A DNA stretch of 64,000 bases from Dokdonia sp. PRO95 (GTDB lineage: Bacteria; Bacteroidota; Bacteroidia; Flavobacteriales; Flavobacteriaceae), in NCBI RefSeq assembly GCF_000355805.1, contig NZ_CM001837.1, forward strand, positions 2,127,144-2,191,143, read 5' to 3'. The stretch's first letter is position 1; every line of letters starts with the position of its first letter. The position numbers and the translations under genes were made by a program. The notes below the pieces were generated by a model, which worked only from the letters and a program-made list of their open reading frames with translations, made no database searches and had not been told where the DNA came from. Below are positions 1-8,710 of this stretch, in pieces.

Positions 1-617
1 TGGCAAAAGGTACATTTATACTGCCGCTAGATTCTGACGATATTTTACATGAAGATTATCTTAATACAATTATACCTTATTTCGAACAGAACATACATCT
101 TGAAGTAGTATCCTGTTATAGAATGTTTTTTAGTGATCATATTAAAGACACCTTCTACGAGCACAAACCTTGCGGAAAAGACTATCATTCTCTATTATTT
201 GAAAATATTTTAATGCCTTCATCAGTATATAAGAAGTCAAGTTGGGAAAGAGTAGGAGGTTACGATGAGTCAATGCGTAAAGGTTTTGAAGATTGGGAAT
301 TCTGGATATCGATTTTGAAAGATGGTGGGGAATTCAAAGTAATAGAGAGATCACTTTTCTATTATCGAAAGGCTAAGGTTTCTATGTTAACAAATACCTT
401 AGCCCACCACGCAGAAGATGTGTCAAAATATGTTTACAAAAAACATCGAGAGATTTATATAGATAAATTTGACACTACGATGGATTATTTATTTTACTTA
501 ATAAAAAAACACAGATTGAGTGAAGACAATTTGAAAACATCCTTAGAATATAAAATAGGGAAAGTTATCACAAAACCTTTTAGACTAATAAAAGGGCTAC
601 GTAGATCTAAAAAGTGA
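1..617 (+). CDS. Glycosyltransferase family 2, C-terminal part (cut by window edge)
   Basis: The reading frame is already open at base 3, so the gene starts outside the window and only about 204 residues are visible. The fragment begins just before the nucleotide-sugar metal-binding motif: LDSDD lies at visible residues 9-13. It then shows the GGYDE...FEDWEFW block (about 85-100), the acceptor-side acidic motif of inverting GT-A (GT2) enzymes. The C-terminal 80 residues are Lys/Arg-rich and have no membrane segment. It probably adds a sugar to a lipid-linked glycan at the cytoplasmic face of the inner membrane. The next gene overlaps its stop codon, so the two are translationally coupled. Family assignment is firm; donor and acceptor are unknown. 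Confidence 0.85.
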   Translation, partial: AKGTFILPLDSDDILHEDYLNTIIPYFEQNIHLEVVSCYRMFFSDHIKDTFYEHKPCGKDYHSLLFENILMPSSVYKKSSWERVGGYDESMRKGFEDWEFWISILKDGGEFKVIERSLFYYRKAKVSMLTNTLAHHAEDVSKYVYKKHREIYIDKFDTTMDYLFYLIKKHRLSEDNLKTSLEYKIGKVITKPFRLIKGLRRSKK

Positions 618-1402
618 ATTATATGATTTCTGTTGTAATACGTAATAAAAATCAAGAGGTAGCTTTAGCGTTTTTACTTAAAAACCTAAGAGAACGCTAT
701 AATGATGATATAGATGAAATAGTAGTTGTAGATAACCTATCTACAGATGGTAGCGAGAAAGTAGCTGCCATATATAATGCACGCTTTGAGACTATTAGAG
801 AGTTTAGTTATGGAGGTAGTGCAAACTTTGCTGCTCAAAAAGCAACTCATGATGTAGTGGTTCTTTTTAGTGCTCATTCATATCCTGTGAGTCATGATTT
901 TTTTAAGCTCATAAAAGATAAATTTCAAAGCAATAATAACCTTGCAGGCTTACGCTGCCTGCATAGTCCTAATGATTACCGCAATTATATCAACAATGTA
1001 AGCGCACAGGATGATCCTAATAAATCTGGTTTAATTTTTTCTGGTTCCGCTTTCGCGAAAGCGGTATGGCAAAAACATCCCTTTAATGATAATGTCTCCA
1101 CTTTTGAAGATAAAGAATGGTCTAAGAGGGTTCTTGAAGCTGGTTACAAAATCGACTTCGTTCCAGCGATATTTAGCTACGAAATTAAACGAACAAAGGC
1201 TCAAGAATTTTTTAGATTTAAAAATGATATAATTGGCAACTATCAATTGTGGCATGAAGAGGTTAGTGCTTTTTCTGCATTTAAAGGGCTTTTAGCGACA
1301 AGCTGGAGACTTAAGAGAGGGTTTGTTTTAGATTTGTGGTATGCGTTTAAACGCTTTCTATACACGATAAAGTTCTCTTTTAATAAACCAGAAAAATTCT
1401 AA
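614..1402 (+). CDS. Glycosyltransferase family 2
   Basis: This is a GT-A fold protein of 262 residues. The N-terminal strand (ISVVIRNKN) leads into VVVDNLSTDGS (38-47), the usual nucleotide-binding Asp block. The place where most GT2 enzymes have DxD reads FSAHSYP (85-91), a variant I associate with some rhamnosyltransferase-like GT2 proteins, so metal binding may differ. FEDKEWSKRV (164-173) is the catalytic ED motif. The listed start is a GTG overlapping the upstream TGA; an ATG three codons later is the alternative. The perfect 18-bp palindrome at 1047-1064 lies inside and codes for AFAKA. The next gene starts on its stop codon (TAATG). Sugar specificity is unknown. Confidence 0.85.
   Translation: MNYMISVVIRNKNQEVALAFLLKNLRERYNDDIDEIVVVDNLSTDGSEKVAAIYNARFETIREFSYGGSANFAAQKATHDVVVLFSAHSYPVSHDFFKLIKDKFQSNNNLAGLRCLHSPNDYRNYINNVSAQDDPNKSGLIFSGSAFAKAVWQKHPFNDNVSTFEDKEWSKRVLEAGYKIDFVPAIFSYEIKRTKAQEFFRFKNDIIGNYQLWHEEVSAFSAFKGLLATSWRLKRGFVLDLWYAFKRFLYTIKFSFNKPEKF
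1047..1064. repeat. TTTCGCGAAA palindrome, 18 bp perfect
   Basis: Arms are CCGC/GCGG. It codes for AFAKA in the GT2 gene at 614. Confidence 0.9.
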
Positions 1403-2415
1403 TGGTTAAGCATAAGAATAACTTTGATTTTCTGAGATTTATGCTAGCCATCTTTGTGCTTATCACACATTCTTTTGCCTTGAAGGGAATGGAAGAAAAT
1501 CAGGAATGGCTAACTATACTCACAGATAATCAGGTCAGTTTTTCGGCAATAGGTTTAAGCGGATTTTTTACCATTAGCGGTTATTTTATCTATAAAAGCT
1601 TAATGCGGAGTGACACTATTAAGAATTATTTTAAAAAAAGGATACTACGCATATTTCCTGGATTATTGGTTGTGTTAATACTATCATTAATAGTTATTCC
1701 TTTTTTATACGAGGGGAGAGAGCCATTGTTGAGTAACGTGTCTTACCTTACTTATTTGCCTAATAATCTATCTCTGTATGGTTTCCAAGGTATAGTTACG
1801 GGTGTCTTTAATGAGATGCCATATCATTCTGTAAACGGGTCTTTGTGGACTATTCAATATGAGTTTTCATTATACGTGGCTTTAATAGTGCTTTTTTTTC
1901 TTAAGTCTTACAAGAAGTTGCAGTTTATCCTATCGATATTAGTTTTTGTATCGATGATTGTCCTCTATAACTTTAATCTTGGAAATATCTATGAGAGGCA
2001 GGTGCTTCAGATATTAGGGTTTCACGTATTAAATCTAGGTGCCTTTTTTGTTGCAGGTACCGTACTTGCTCAGGTAAATTTTGATAAATGGAAGCATTCG
2101 ATAGTATTTTTATCAAGTGGTTTGCTGCTAATTTCAGCTATTTATTTGGGGTTTTATAAAGAGATAAAGCACGTGCTTTTTCCTATATGTATTTTAAGTC
2201 TAGGTTTTGTGCCTATTAAACTACTTCAAAAATTTAGTGTTTATGGAGATGCTTCTTATGGTATTTATATTTATGGATTTCCTATTCAACAAATATTGCT
2301 CTACTACTTTAATCCGGAAATAGGTGATTTTATTATCTATTCTATTATGATTTCTCTCATCATGGGATATATGTCGTGGCATCTTGTGGAAAAACGCGCA
2401 TTACAGTATAAATAA
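1402..2415 (+). CDS. Acyltransferase family 3 (OafA-like O-acetyltransferase)
   Basis: This integral membrane protein of 337 residues has about ten hydrophobic segments. The N-terminus FDFLRFMLAIFVLITHSF carries the acyltransferase-3 signature: Arg in the first helix and the conserved His near residue 23. NGSLWTIQYEF (about 144-154) is the second family block. Members move acetyl or other acyl groups from the cytoplasm onto hydroxyls of surface sugars or lipids. Among glycosyltransferases, decoration of the glycan repeat is the likely job. Length fits the family. The start overlaps the previous stop, and a 52-bp gap follows. Confidence 0.88.
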   Translation: MVKHKNNFDFLRFMLAIFVLITHSFALKGMEENQEWLTILTDNQVSFSAIGLSGFFTISGYFIYKSLMRSDTIKNYFKKRILRIFPGLLVVLILSLIVIPFLYEGREPLLSNVSYLTYLPNNLSLYGFQGIVTGVFNEMPYHSVNGSLWTIQYEFSLYVALIVLFFLKSYKKLQFILSILVFVSMIVLYNFNLGNIYERQVLQILGFHVLNLGAFFVAGTVLAQVNFDKWKHSIVFLSSGLLLISAIYLGFYKEIKHVLFPICILSLGFVPIKLLQKFSVYGDASYGIYIYGFPIQQILLYYFNPEIGDFIIYSIMISLIMGYMSWHLVEKRALQYK

Positions 2416-2467
2416 AAAGTAGCTTTATTATCTTACGACGCAATGAAAATGACAACACAACGTATCT

Positions 2468-3535
2468 ATGTCTAGCAACCTTACAATAGTAATACCTAAT
2501 CGTAATCGTGATCTAAAGACGGTAAGACGTAGTATAGCCTCTATAGTATCACAACTGGACCATGTTTCCCGATTAGTGGTTGTAGATTATGGAAGTGAAC
2601 CGTCATATCAGATAGCGCTGGGTAACTTACTAAAGACTTTTGATAATGTAGTTTTGTTTTTATGTGCTACTCAAGGACAGCTCTGGAATAAGTCAAGGTG
2701 TATCAATATGGTATTAAAATCTTGTACGACTTCTCATTTTATGGTTTCAGACATGGACATGATATGGCACCCTAATTTTTCACAAGAAGTAGCATCACTT
2801 CTAAAACAAGAAAAAACTATTTATTTCCCTGTTGGTTTTATGCCTGAAATAGAGAGTGAGAAAGATAAATCATTTGATGAGTTTGAAATCAAGGGAGTCT
2901 CAGGTGTGGAAGCTACAGGAATAACAATTTTCCCTACAGCGCATATCAAATCAATAGGTGGATTTGATGAGTTTTATCACGGTTGGGGAGGAGAGGATAC
3001 AGACGTTCATTTAAGACTGCAAAGAGGAGGCTATGATGTAGAATTTATTAAAGATTCCCTGTACTTTAAACATCAATGGCATTCTAAAATGTATAGAAGT
3101 GTTAAGAGTAAGTATCCTTTTGCAGAAACGTTAGAGCTTATTAACGGCCAATATCTGAACAGGGTTAAAAAGGGAATAGCTGTTAAAGCAAATCATTTAG
3201 GAGAAGTAGGCGTTGTGCCTGAGCCTTATGATTTGAATATGCCCGAGGTTTCTATAGATGTTTATGCTACTAGAGATCAAGTGCTCTCTGCTTTGTATTA
3301 TATGGATAATTACAAAGGGTATAGAGTTTTTTTCAAAGTTCGTCTACACCCAGAGCGAAAGGATATTGTCAAAAAGATTAAGAGAAAACTTAAAAATAAA
3401 TCCATTAATTTTATTTCCATCTTAGAAGTAAATAACATAGTTCTAGAATGGATTGTATTCAAGGCTAGAGACTCCTATTATGATTTTAAGCTTATAGGCG
3501 AAAACACTGTGGCGCTAGAACTTCACTATAGATAA
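2468..3535 (+). CDS. Glycosyltransferase family 2 with galactosyltransferase-type C-terminal block
   Basis: This 355-residue protein starts with VIPNRNR (8-14) and has a DMD metal site at 95-97 (SDMDMIW). GGFDEFYHGWGGEDTDVHLRL (164-184) contains the GWGxED element of the Glyco_transf_7C domain found in galactosyltransferase and chondroitin-polymerase-like GT-A enzymes. The last 130 residues have no recognisable domain. There is no signal peptide or membrane helix, so it should work on the cytoplasmic side. It sits two bases before the next GT2 gene. Donor specificity cannot be read from the sequence. Confidence 0.85.
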   Translation: MSSNLTIVIPNRNRDLKTVRRSIASIVSQLDHVSRLVVVDYGSEPSYQIALGNLLKTFDNVVLFLCATQGQLWNKSRCINMVLKSCTTSHFMVSDMDMIWHPNFSQEVASLLKQEKTIYFPVGFMPEIESEKDKSFDEFEIKGVSGVEATGITIFPTAHIKSIGGFDEFYHGWGGEDTDVHLRLQRGGYDVEFIKDSLYFKHQWHSKMYRSVKSKYPFAETLELINGQYLNRVKKGIAVKANHLGEVGVVPEPYDLNMPEVSIDVYATRDQVLSALYYMDNYKGYRVFFKVRLHPERKDIVKKIKRKLKNKSINFISILEVNNIVLEWIVFKARDSYYDFKLIGENTVALELHYR

Positions 3536-3537
3536 AG

Positions 3538-4482
3538 ATGAACAAAAAACAAGTTTCTATAGCTGCTATTAGAGAGGAAAAACCTACGTTAAGCGTTTTT
3601 GTACTTTGTTACAACCAAGAAGATTATATACTTCAAACTATTAAAAGTATTCTTACACAAAAGACTAATTTCCCTTTTGACATTGTTATTAGTGACGATG
3701 CTAGTACAGATGGTACTAGTGAAATATGTGAAAATCTTGCTTTGGCTTACAGTAATATAAAATATATAAGACGTAAAGGTAATTTGGGTTTAATGGCAAA
3801 TTTTGTTGAAACTGCTAAGGAGTTAAAAGGTAAGTACGTCGCAATATGTGATGGTGATGATTATTGGATTGATAATAACAAACTCCAACTTCAAGTTGAT
3901 TTTTTAGAAAAAAATACAAATTACAGTGTGGTAGGAACACGCTGTAAGCAGCTCTCTGCAAATAATATTTTAAATGCGGGCAAGACTAAAATGCTTAATC
4001 CTATTTCTTTAGAAATATTATCTTGTGATAATATTATAACAGCGCCCACAGTCGTCTTTCTTAATGTCTATAGACTTATAGAATTGCCTTGTTTTTTTAA
4101 AAAGTTTCCTTATGGAGATTGGCCTTCTTATTTGCTTGTTATGTCACTCACCAATACTTCGGCTTATAACTTAAATGAAATAACAGCTGTTTATAGAAGT
4201 TCTGTGGGTGTATCTGCGACTATGCGGAAAAATCCTATTTTAGTTGCCCAACAAAATATGCACATTATTGCTGAGCTAAGGAAAATGGATATTTTAAATT
4301 CTAATAAAAAAGTATTTAAAAGCAGTATTGACTATCAGCGATTAAAGTTGGTTATGGCATACAACAGAGAAAAAAAATACGTAGATGGACTATTGCTGAT
4401 GCTTCAAATATTGAGTTCATCTTTTTCTTTTGCGCTAATAAAAAAATATCTCTATTCGATAAAAAAATCATTCGTAAAATGA
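3538..4482 (+). CDS. Glycosyltransferase family 2
   Basis: This GT-A enzyme of 314 residues has SVFVLCYNQEDYI (19-31), ISDDASTDGT (51-60) and the metal/donor motif CDGDDYW (104-110). The GDDYW form is common in GT2 enzymes of O-antigen and capsule loci. The C-terminal third is basic and lacks a clear membrane helix. The stop overlaps the start of the following GT4 gene by four bases (ATGA), indicating coupled translation. Product linkage is unknown. Confidence 0.85.
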   Translation: MNKKQVSIAAIREEKPTLSVFVLCYNQEDYILQTIKSILTQKTNFPFDIVISDDASTDGTSEICENLALAYSNIKYIRRKGNLGLMANFVETAKELKGKYVAICDGDDYWIDNNKLQLQVDFLEKNTNYSVVGTRCKQLSANNILNAGKTKMLNPISLEILSCDNIITAPTVVFLNVYRLIELPCFFKKFPYGDWPSYLLVMSLTNTSAYNLNEITAVYRSSVGVSATMRKNPILVAQQNMHIIAELRKMDILNSNKKVFKSSIDYQRLKLVMAYNREKKYVDGLLLMLQILSSSFSFALIKKYLYSIKKSFVK

Positions 4483-5597
4483 AAATTTTATTCGTATCCA
4501 TGAACTCTATTCACTTCCGCCGCTGGTCAGATCAGTTGCGAGATAGCGGCCATGAGGTATATTGGTTTGATGTAAAAGATCAAGGATATGCACCATCTAT
4601 GAGCTGGATGACTCAAATTACAGGATGGAAGAAAGGCTTTTTGAAGAAAAGAGGTCGTACGTTTATTAAAAATAAAATTCCTCAATTATATAAGACTCTA
4701 GTTCGAAGGTTTGATCACCCTATAGAGGATGCTTTCGCGAAAGCGTTACAAGACATAAAGCCAGATGTTGTTCATAGCTTTGCTCTATATACTTCTTGTT
4801 TGCCTATTCTTTTAACAATGAATCAATTCAATAAAATACCATGGATTTATTCTAGCTGGGGGAGTGATTTATATAATAAGGATAATAAGCCTAACTACTT
4901 AGATGAAGTTCCTTTAGTTCTGAAAAGGGTCGATTATCTTATTACAGATTGTCATAGAGATTTTATAATTGCTAAGGAAAATGGTTTTAAAGGAAGATTT
5001 TTAGGTGTTTATCCTGGAGGAGGAGGGTTCAATAAGAGGTTGTTTAATCAAGAACGAAACAAAAATAGCTTTATAGTAAAGGGATACCATAATGATATAG
5101 GTAAAGCAATACCAGTTCTAGAAGCGTTGATTGACTTATCAAAAAGCCAACCTTTGGAAATTATAATTTTTGGAGCTTCCATTGAGGTTTTAGAGTATCT
5201 AAAATTGCAAAAGGATACTGGCACTAGTTTAAGGTACTATGAAAATATATCACGCGATAAACTTTTTAAATTACTAGATAATTCAAGATTTTATATAGGC
5301 AATAGTTTAAGCGACGGTATGCCTAACACACTTTTTGAATCAATTTTCTGCGGATGCATCCCAATACAGTCTAACCCAGGGAATGTTACAGAGGAACTTA
5401 TAACACATGGTGTTAACGGATTTTTAATCGAACATCCATTAAACGTGTCTCATATTAAAAATGTGATTGATGAAGCCCTTAACGATAATAAGAGTATAGG
5501 TGACTTCTATGATAATAATGCGGAGTTGAGAGATTATTATGAGCGTAGTAATATCCAACAAAAAGTGATTGATATGTATAATACATTACTTGTATGA
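4479..5597 (+). CDS. Glycosyltransferase family 4
   Basis: This retaining GT-B type protein of 372 residues has an N-terminal Rossmann half beginning MKILFVSMNSIHFRRWSD. The C-terminal half holds the donor-binding block SDGMPNTLFESIFCGCIPI, the E-x7-E-like element of GT4. The palindrome at 4731-4744 codes for AFAKA in the N-terminal half. The gene overlaps its neighbours at both ends by four bases, so it belongs to the same transcript. The donor sugar is not predictable. Confidence 0.83.
   Translation: MKILFVSMNSIHFRRWSDQLRDSGHEVYWFDVKDQGYAPSMSWMTQITGWKKGFLKKRGRTFIKNKIPQLYKTLVRRFDHPIEDAFAKALQDIKPDVVHSFALYTSCLPILLTMNQFNKIPWIYSSWGSDLYNKDNKPNYLDEVPLVLKRVDYLITDCHRDFIIAKENGFKGRFLGVYPGGGGFNKRLFNQERNKNSFIVKGYHNDIGKAIPVLEALIDLSKSQPLEIIIFGASIEVLEYLKLQKDTGTSLRYYENISRDKLFKLLDNSRFYIGNSLSDGMPNTLFESIFCGCIPIQSNPGNVTEELITHGVNGFLIEHPLNVSHIKNVIDEALNDNKSIGDFYDNNAELRDYYERSNIQQKVIDMYNTLLV
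4731..4744. repeat. TTTCGCGAAA palindrome, 14 bp
   Basis: Arms are GC/GC. It codes for AFAKA in the GT4 gene at 4479. Confidence 0.9.
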
Positions 5598-6739
5598 TTA
5601 TTGAGAATATAAGATTACACAAACAATATCAATATGATATTCTCGAATGTTTACTTGATGGCAAGCGCCTTTATTTTGAATGTTCACAAATCAAAACGCA
5701 AGATAGTAGCGATTTGATGTACGACGCATTTGTGATTGCAGTTTTACCACTGATGTTAGAAAAAAATGAAAATTTATTTGTTAAAGGAAACGTTGATTCT
5801 ATATTGCTTAGACAAGTAAATGAGTATATACTTCCAAAATTATGTGAAATAAATAATTTTAAAAATACACTTCGGGTTGAGAGCACAAATACCAATGTGA
5901 TTGATATTTTAAGTAATAAGAATGTTGCCACAGGTCTCTCTTGTGGGGTAGATAGTCTTGCGAGCATAAAAGAATTTAGGGATGAAAATAAACCAATTTC
6001 ATTTGTGACATTTTTTGACGCGGGAAGTCATGGTTTATACAGTTCTAAGAGTACTGATGAAATTTTTAATTTTCGACTTGAGAATGCTAAGAAAGCAGCG
6101 CAAAATATTGGCTCAAAACTTATAATCATAAGAACAAATGCGCATAGTTTTATAGAAGGACGTTTTGAGAGTGCGCATAGTTTTCTCAATATTTCTTGTG
6201 CATTTGCCACATTAGGGTTGATTAACGAATATAGGTATGCCTCTGCTTACAAATTTTCTGAGAGCACATTAATACCTGGAGATACTAGTAATTATGATCA
6301 CCATATATTACCAGAGTTGTATTCTTCATATTTTAAAACTGCCTCAACTTTAAAAAAATATACAAGATTGGAGAGAATTCGAAATATATCTAATCTTAAA
6401 ATTTCACAAGAATATCTTGATGTATGTACAAATTCATTGAGTGCAAAAAAAAATGGATTTCAAAATTGTTCGTCGTGTCATAAGTGTATGAGGACATTTA
6501 TGGCGCTAGAGAACTTTACAAAGCTTGACAACTTTTCAAAGATAATTGATGTAGAAAAATATGAATCATCAAAAATGAGGTATATTGATTATCTATTATC
6601 AGGTGATTTACCTCTACATGATAAAGAAATTCTGTGTATGCTATATGAGAATAAACTTATAACCTATAAGCATAAGTTGTTTTCCAGATATTCAAAGTTT
6701 AAAAAAAGCCTTAAAAGCACTCTTAAAAAAATGTTTTAA
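5594..6739 (+). CDS. PP-loop (QueC-like) ATP-dependent protein in a glycan locus
   Basis: I do not recognise a named family. GLSCGVDS (114-121) matches the PP-loop motif SGGxDS of adenylating ATP-pyrophosphatases. NCSSCHKCMRT (291-301) matches the Cys-x2-Cys-x2-Cys zinc knuckle with following Arg seen in QueC-type 7-cyano-7-deazaguanine synthases. The N-terminal 110 residues and the basic tail do not look like QueC, and no other queuosine-pathway gene is nearby. In this setting it may adenylate a carboxylate and form an amide or nitrile on a sugar or sugar acid, but that is inference. It overlaps the upstream GT4 gene by four bases and is followed three bases later by a GT10-like gene. Confidence 0.6.
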   Translation: MIIENIRLHKQYQYDILECLLDGKRLYFECSQIKTQDSSDLMYDAFVIAVLPLMLEKNENLFVKGNVDSILLRQVNEYILPKLCEINNFKNTLRVESTNTNVIDILSNKNVATGLSCGVDSLASIKEFRDENKPISFVTFFDAGSHGLYSSKSTDEIFNFRLENAKKAAQNIGSKLIIIRTNAHSFIEGRFESAHSFLNISCAFATLGLINEYRYASAYKFSESTLIPGDTSNYDHHILPELYSSYFKTASTLKKYTRLERIRNISNLKISQEYLDVCTNSLSAKKNGFQNCSSCHKCMRTFMALENFTKLDNFSKIIDVEKYESSKMRYIDYLLSGDLPLHDKEILCMLYENKLITYKHKLFSRYSKFKKSLKSTLKKMF

Positions 6740-6742
6740 CAC

Positions 6743-7681
6743 ATGACTAAAGTTTACTGCATTGGTAATATGAAATATACTCCTTTTGGAGATTTTAATA
6801 AGTTTGATCTCAATTATCTGAATCTAAATAATATTTATGTAACAGATAGCATTCAAGATGCTGATGTATTAGTGGCACAGCAAAGGAAACATTTAATAAA
6901 ATATTTTTGGCAATATAGACGCAGCAAAAAATATTTATTATGGACTAATGAACCAAGATTAGATGTTTCTGAAAAATTACTTTCTAAAGAAGCTTTCGGT
7001 TTGGCATCATTACAGATTATGAATGTGTATAACAGTGAGGTTTTTATAAATGCAGAGCCATCATTTAAAACATATTTTAGTAGCTCAATTGAATATTTAC
7101 CTAAAACGTACAAAGTAACTAATACTTCAGTTATTGCTCTAATGTCTTATTATAAAGGGCTAAACACAGAATCTATAGTTATAAATGGCCATGACGTTGA
7201 TTTAATAAAAAAAAGAACTCAAATTGCTTTGTACGGAAATGATATTGGGTCTTTAGATATATACGGAAAAGGATGGCCTGACAATAGATCTAAAGAAGAT
7301 AGTAGGGAAGGCAATTGGGGACTAAGAAAGCGGAAATTGATGGATACGTATAATTACAACCTCTGTTTTGAAAATACTATAGCTAGTAATTATATATCTG
7401 AAAAAATTTGGGATAGTATATCTAATTATTGCTTACCTATATACCACAGTGGTAATAATATTTATGAGTTGTTTCCCGAAGAATCATTTATTGATTATAA
7501 TCACTTTTCTAATCCTAAAGAATTGTTTGATTTTATAAACAGTATTACACATGAGCAATTTATTACAAGGTTTAACAAATGTGTAGAAGTTTATAATACT
7601 TACAAGCAAAAGAGCGATTCATTTTATAATTCTCAAAGGGAGTTAGTTTTAAATAGAATCATTAAAAGGTTAAAGGAATAA
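6743..7681 (+). CDS. GT10-type (alpha-1,3/1,4-fucosyltransferase-like) glycosyltransferase
   Basis: This 312-residue protein ends in the GT10 donor-binding signature: YNLCFENT (205-212), YISEKIWD (217-224), then LPIYHSGNNIYELFPEESFI (231-250). These blocks place GDP-fucose in GT10 enzymes such as bacterial and animal FucTs. The N-terminal half (acceptor domain) is divergent and includes WTNEPRLD. No signal peptide is seen, as expected for bacterial GT10. A GT23-like gene follows, so two fucosyl-type transferases stand side by side. GDP-fucose synthesis genes (gmd, fcl) are not in the window. The donor could be another GDP-sugar. Confidence 0.72.
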   Translation: MTKVYCIGNMKYTPFGDFNKFDLNYLNLNNIYVTDSIQDADVLVAQQRKHLIKYFWQYRRSKKYLLWTNEPRLDVSEKLLSKEAFGLASLQIMNVYNSEVFINAEPSFKTYFSSSIEYLPKTYKVTNTSVIALMSYYKGLNTESIVINGHDVDLIKKRTQIALYGNDIGSLDIYGKGWPDNRSKEDSREGNWGLRKRKLMDTYNYNLCFENTIASNYISEKIWDSISNYCLPIYHSGNNIYELFPEESFIDYNHFSNPKELFDFINSITHEQFITRFNKCVEVYNTYKQKSDSFYNSQRELVLNRIIKRLKE

Positions 7682-7725
7682 TATATCCAAAGCGAATAGC
7701 TTAAAGTAAGAGATTGACTATAACT

Positions 7726-8646
7726 ATGAATAAAGATTTTTGTTTTAAGAGTGCTTATATAGCGTTGAATTCTAGTTTCAATGAAAAATTAATCTATCCG
7801 CTTACTGATCGTGGTCTTGGATCTGAGTTAAATAATCTACTGCTAACAGCCGTTTATTGTTTGGTTAATAAAAAACAATTGGTGCTTTATGATTCTAATT
7901 GGAATTCGGGAAGATTTGAAGATTATTTCGAACCTTTTTGTGAAAGATTTAAGGGGATTGTAGAGATCCCAAATTACATTTTTGGTGATGGTGGAAAAAA
8001 AAGAAGGATATACAAGAAAATTCATTATTACTTGTATCCCAGCTATCAGTTATTAGATTCATCAGTATGGAAGGAAATACGTAATCCTAAGTTACAATCA
8101 CAGAAGATAAAGATACCTGAGTTAGCATTTAATGGATCTTCATTTGATCTTCTTTACATTTTGGAGAAGTACCTTCTACAGTATAATACAAAAACCAAAA
8201 AAATTATTCATAAAGAGGTTAATAAGAGAAATTGGAACAGATTTTCCGGTATACACGTTAGACGAGGAGATAAATTAATACGTGAAGCAGGGCTTTTTAT
8301 TGTTAAATGTTATTTAGAAAAAGGGAACGAAAAAGGTTTTGATATGCATGATTTATTTGTAGCATCAGATAACTTTCAGGTGCTAGAGGAACTCGAAAAC
8401 TACAATTCTTATATTGAATACATTTCTTATTGTGAGCCAAGTGATAATGGACATCATCAAAAGTCATTTAATAATCAGACAATGTCAAACATTGAGAGCC
8501 AAGTATTGCGTTTGCTTATAGAAATAGAAATTTTGAGCTTAACGAAATGCTTCGTTGGTACATTCTCCAGTAATATTGGTCGTTTAGTTCATTTAAAAAG
8601 AAATACGTTAAACTCCTATTCCTTAGATTCAGATTGGTCTCTTTGA
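7726..8646 (+). CDS. GT23/GT11-like fucosyltransferase superfamily protein
   Basis: The best start is ATG at 7726 (306 residues); a TTG four codons upstream is possible. The motif GIHVRRGDK (about 175-183) is the GDP-binding block shared by NodZ, FUT8 and protein O-fucosyltransferases. FVASDN and CFVGTFSSNIGRLVHL near the C-terminus are the other conserved blocks of that superfamily (FUT8 has a TFSS-type element). The N-terminal DRGLGSELNNLL resembles the start of the fold. It likely transfers fucose or a related GDP-sugar to the glycan under construction. It is separated from the GT10-like gene by 44 bp and from the next gene by 64 bp. Confidence 0.65.
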   Translation: MNKDFCFKSAYIALNSSFNEKLIYPLTDRGLGSELNNLLLTAVYCLVNKKQLVLYDSNWNSGRFEDYFEPFCERFKGIVEIPNYIFGDGGKKRRIYKKIHYYLYPSYQLLDSSVWKEIRNPKLQSQKIKIPELAFNGSSFDLLYILEKYLLQYNTKTKKIIHKEVNKRNWNRFSGIHVRRGDKLIREAGLFIVKCYLEKGNEKGFDMHDLFVASDNFQVLEELENYNSYIEYISYCEPSDNGHHQKSFNNQTMSNIESQVLRLLIEIEILSLTKCFVGTFSSNIGRLVHLKRNTLNSYSLDSDWSL

Positions 8647-8710
8647 TTTATTTATCGCCACGATGGTATATTATTAATTTTACTGATCCAGAAGAATAAA
8701 ATTATCTTTC

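Noticed and set aside
5671..6210. Minus-strand open frames inside the PP-loop gene
   Set aside because: They are shadows of the + strand gene, with low-complexity Ser/Ile-rich translations and no start context.
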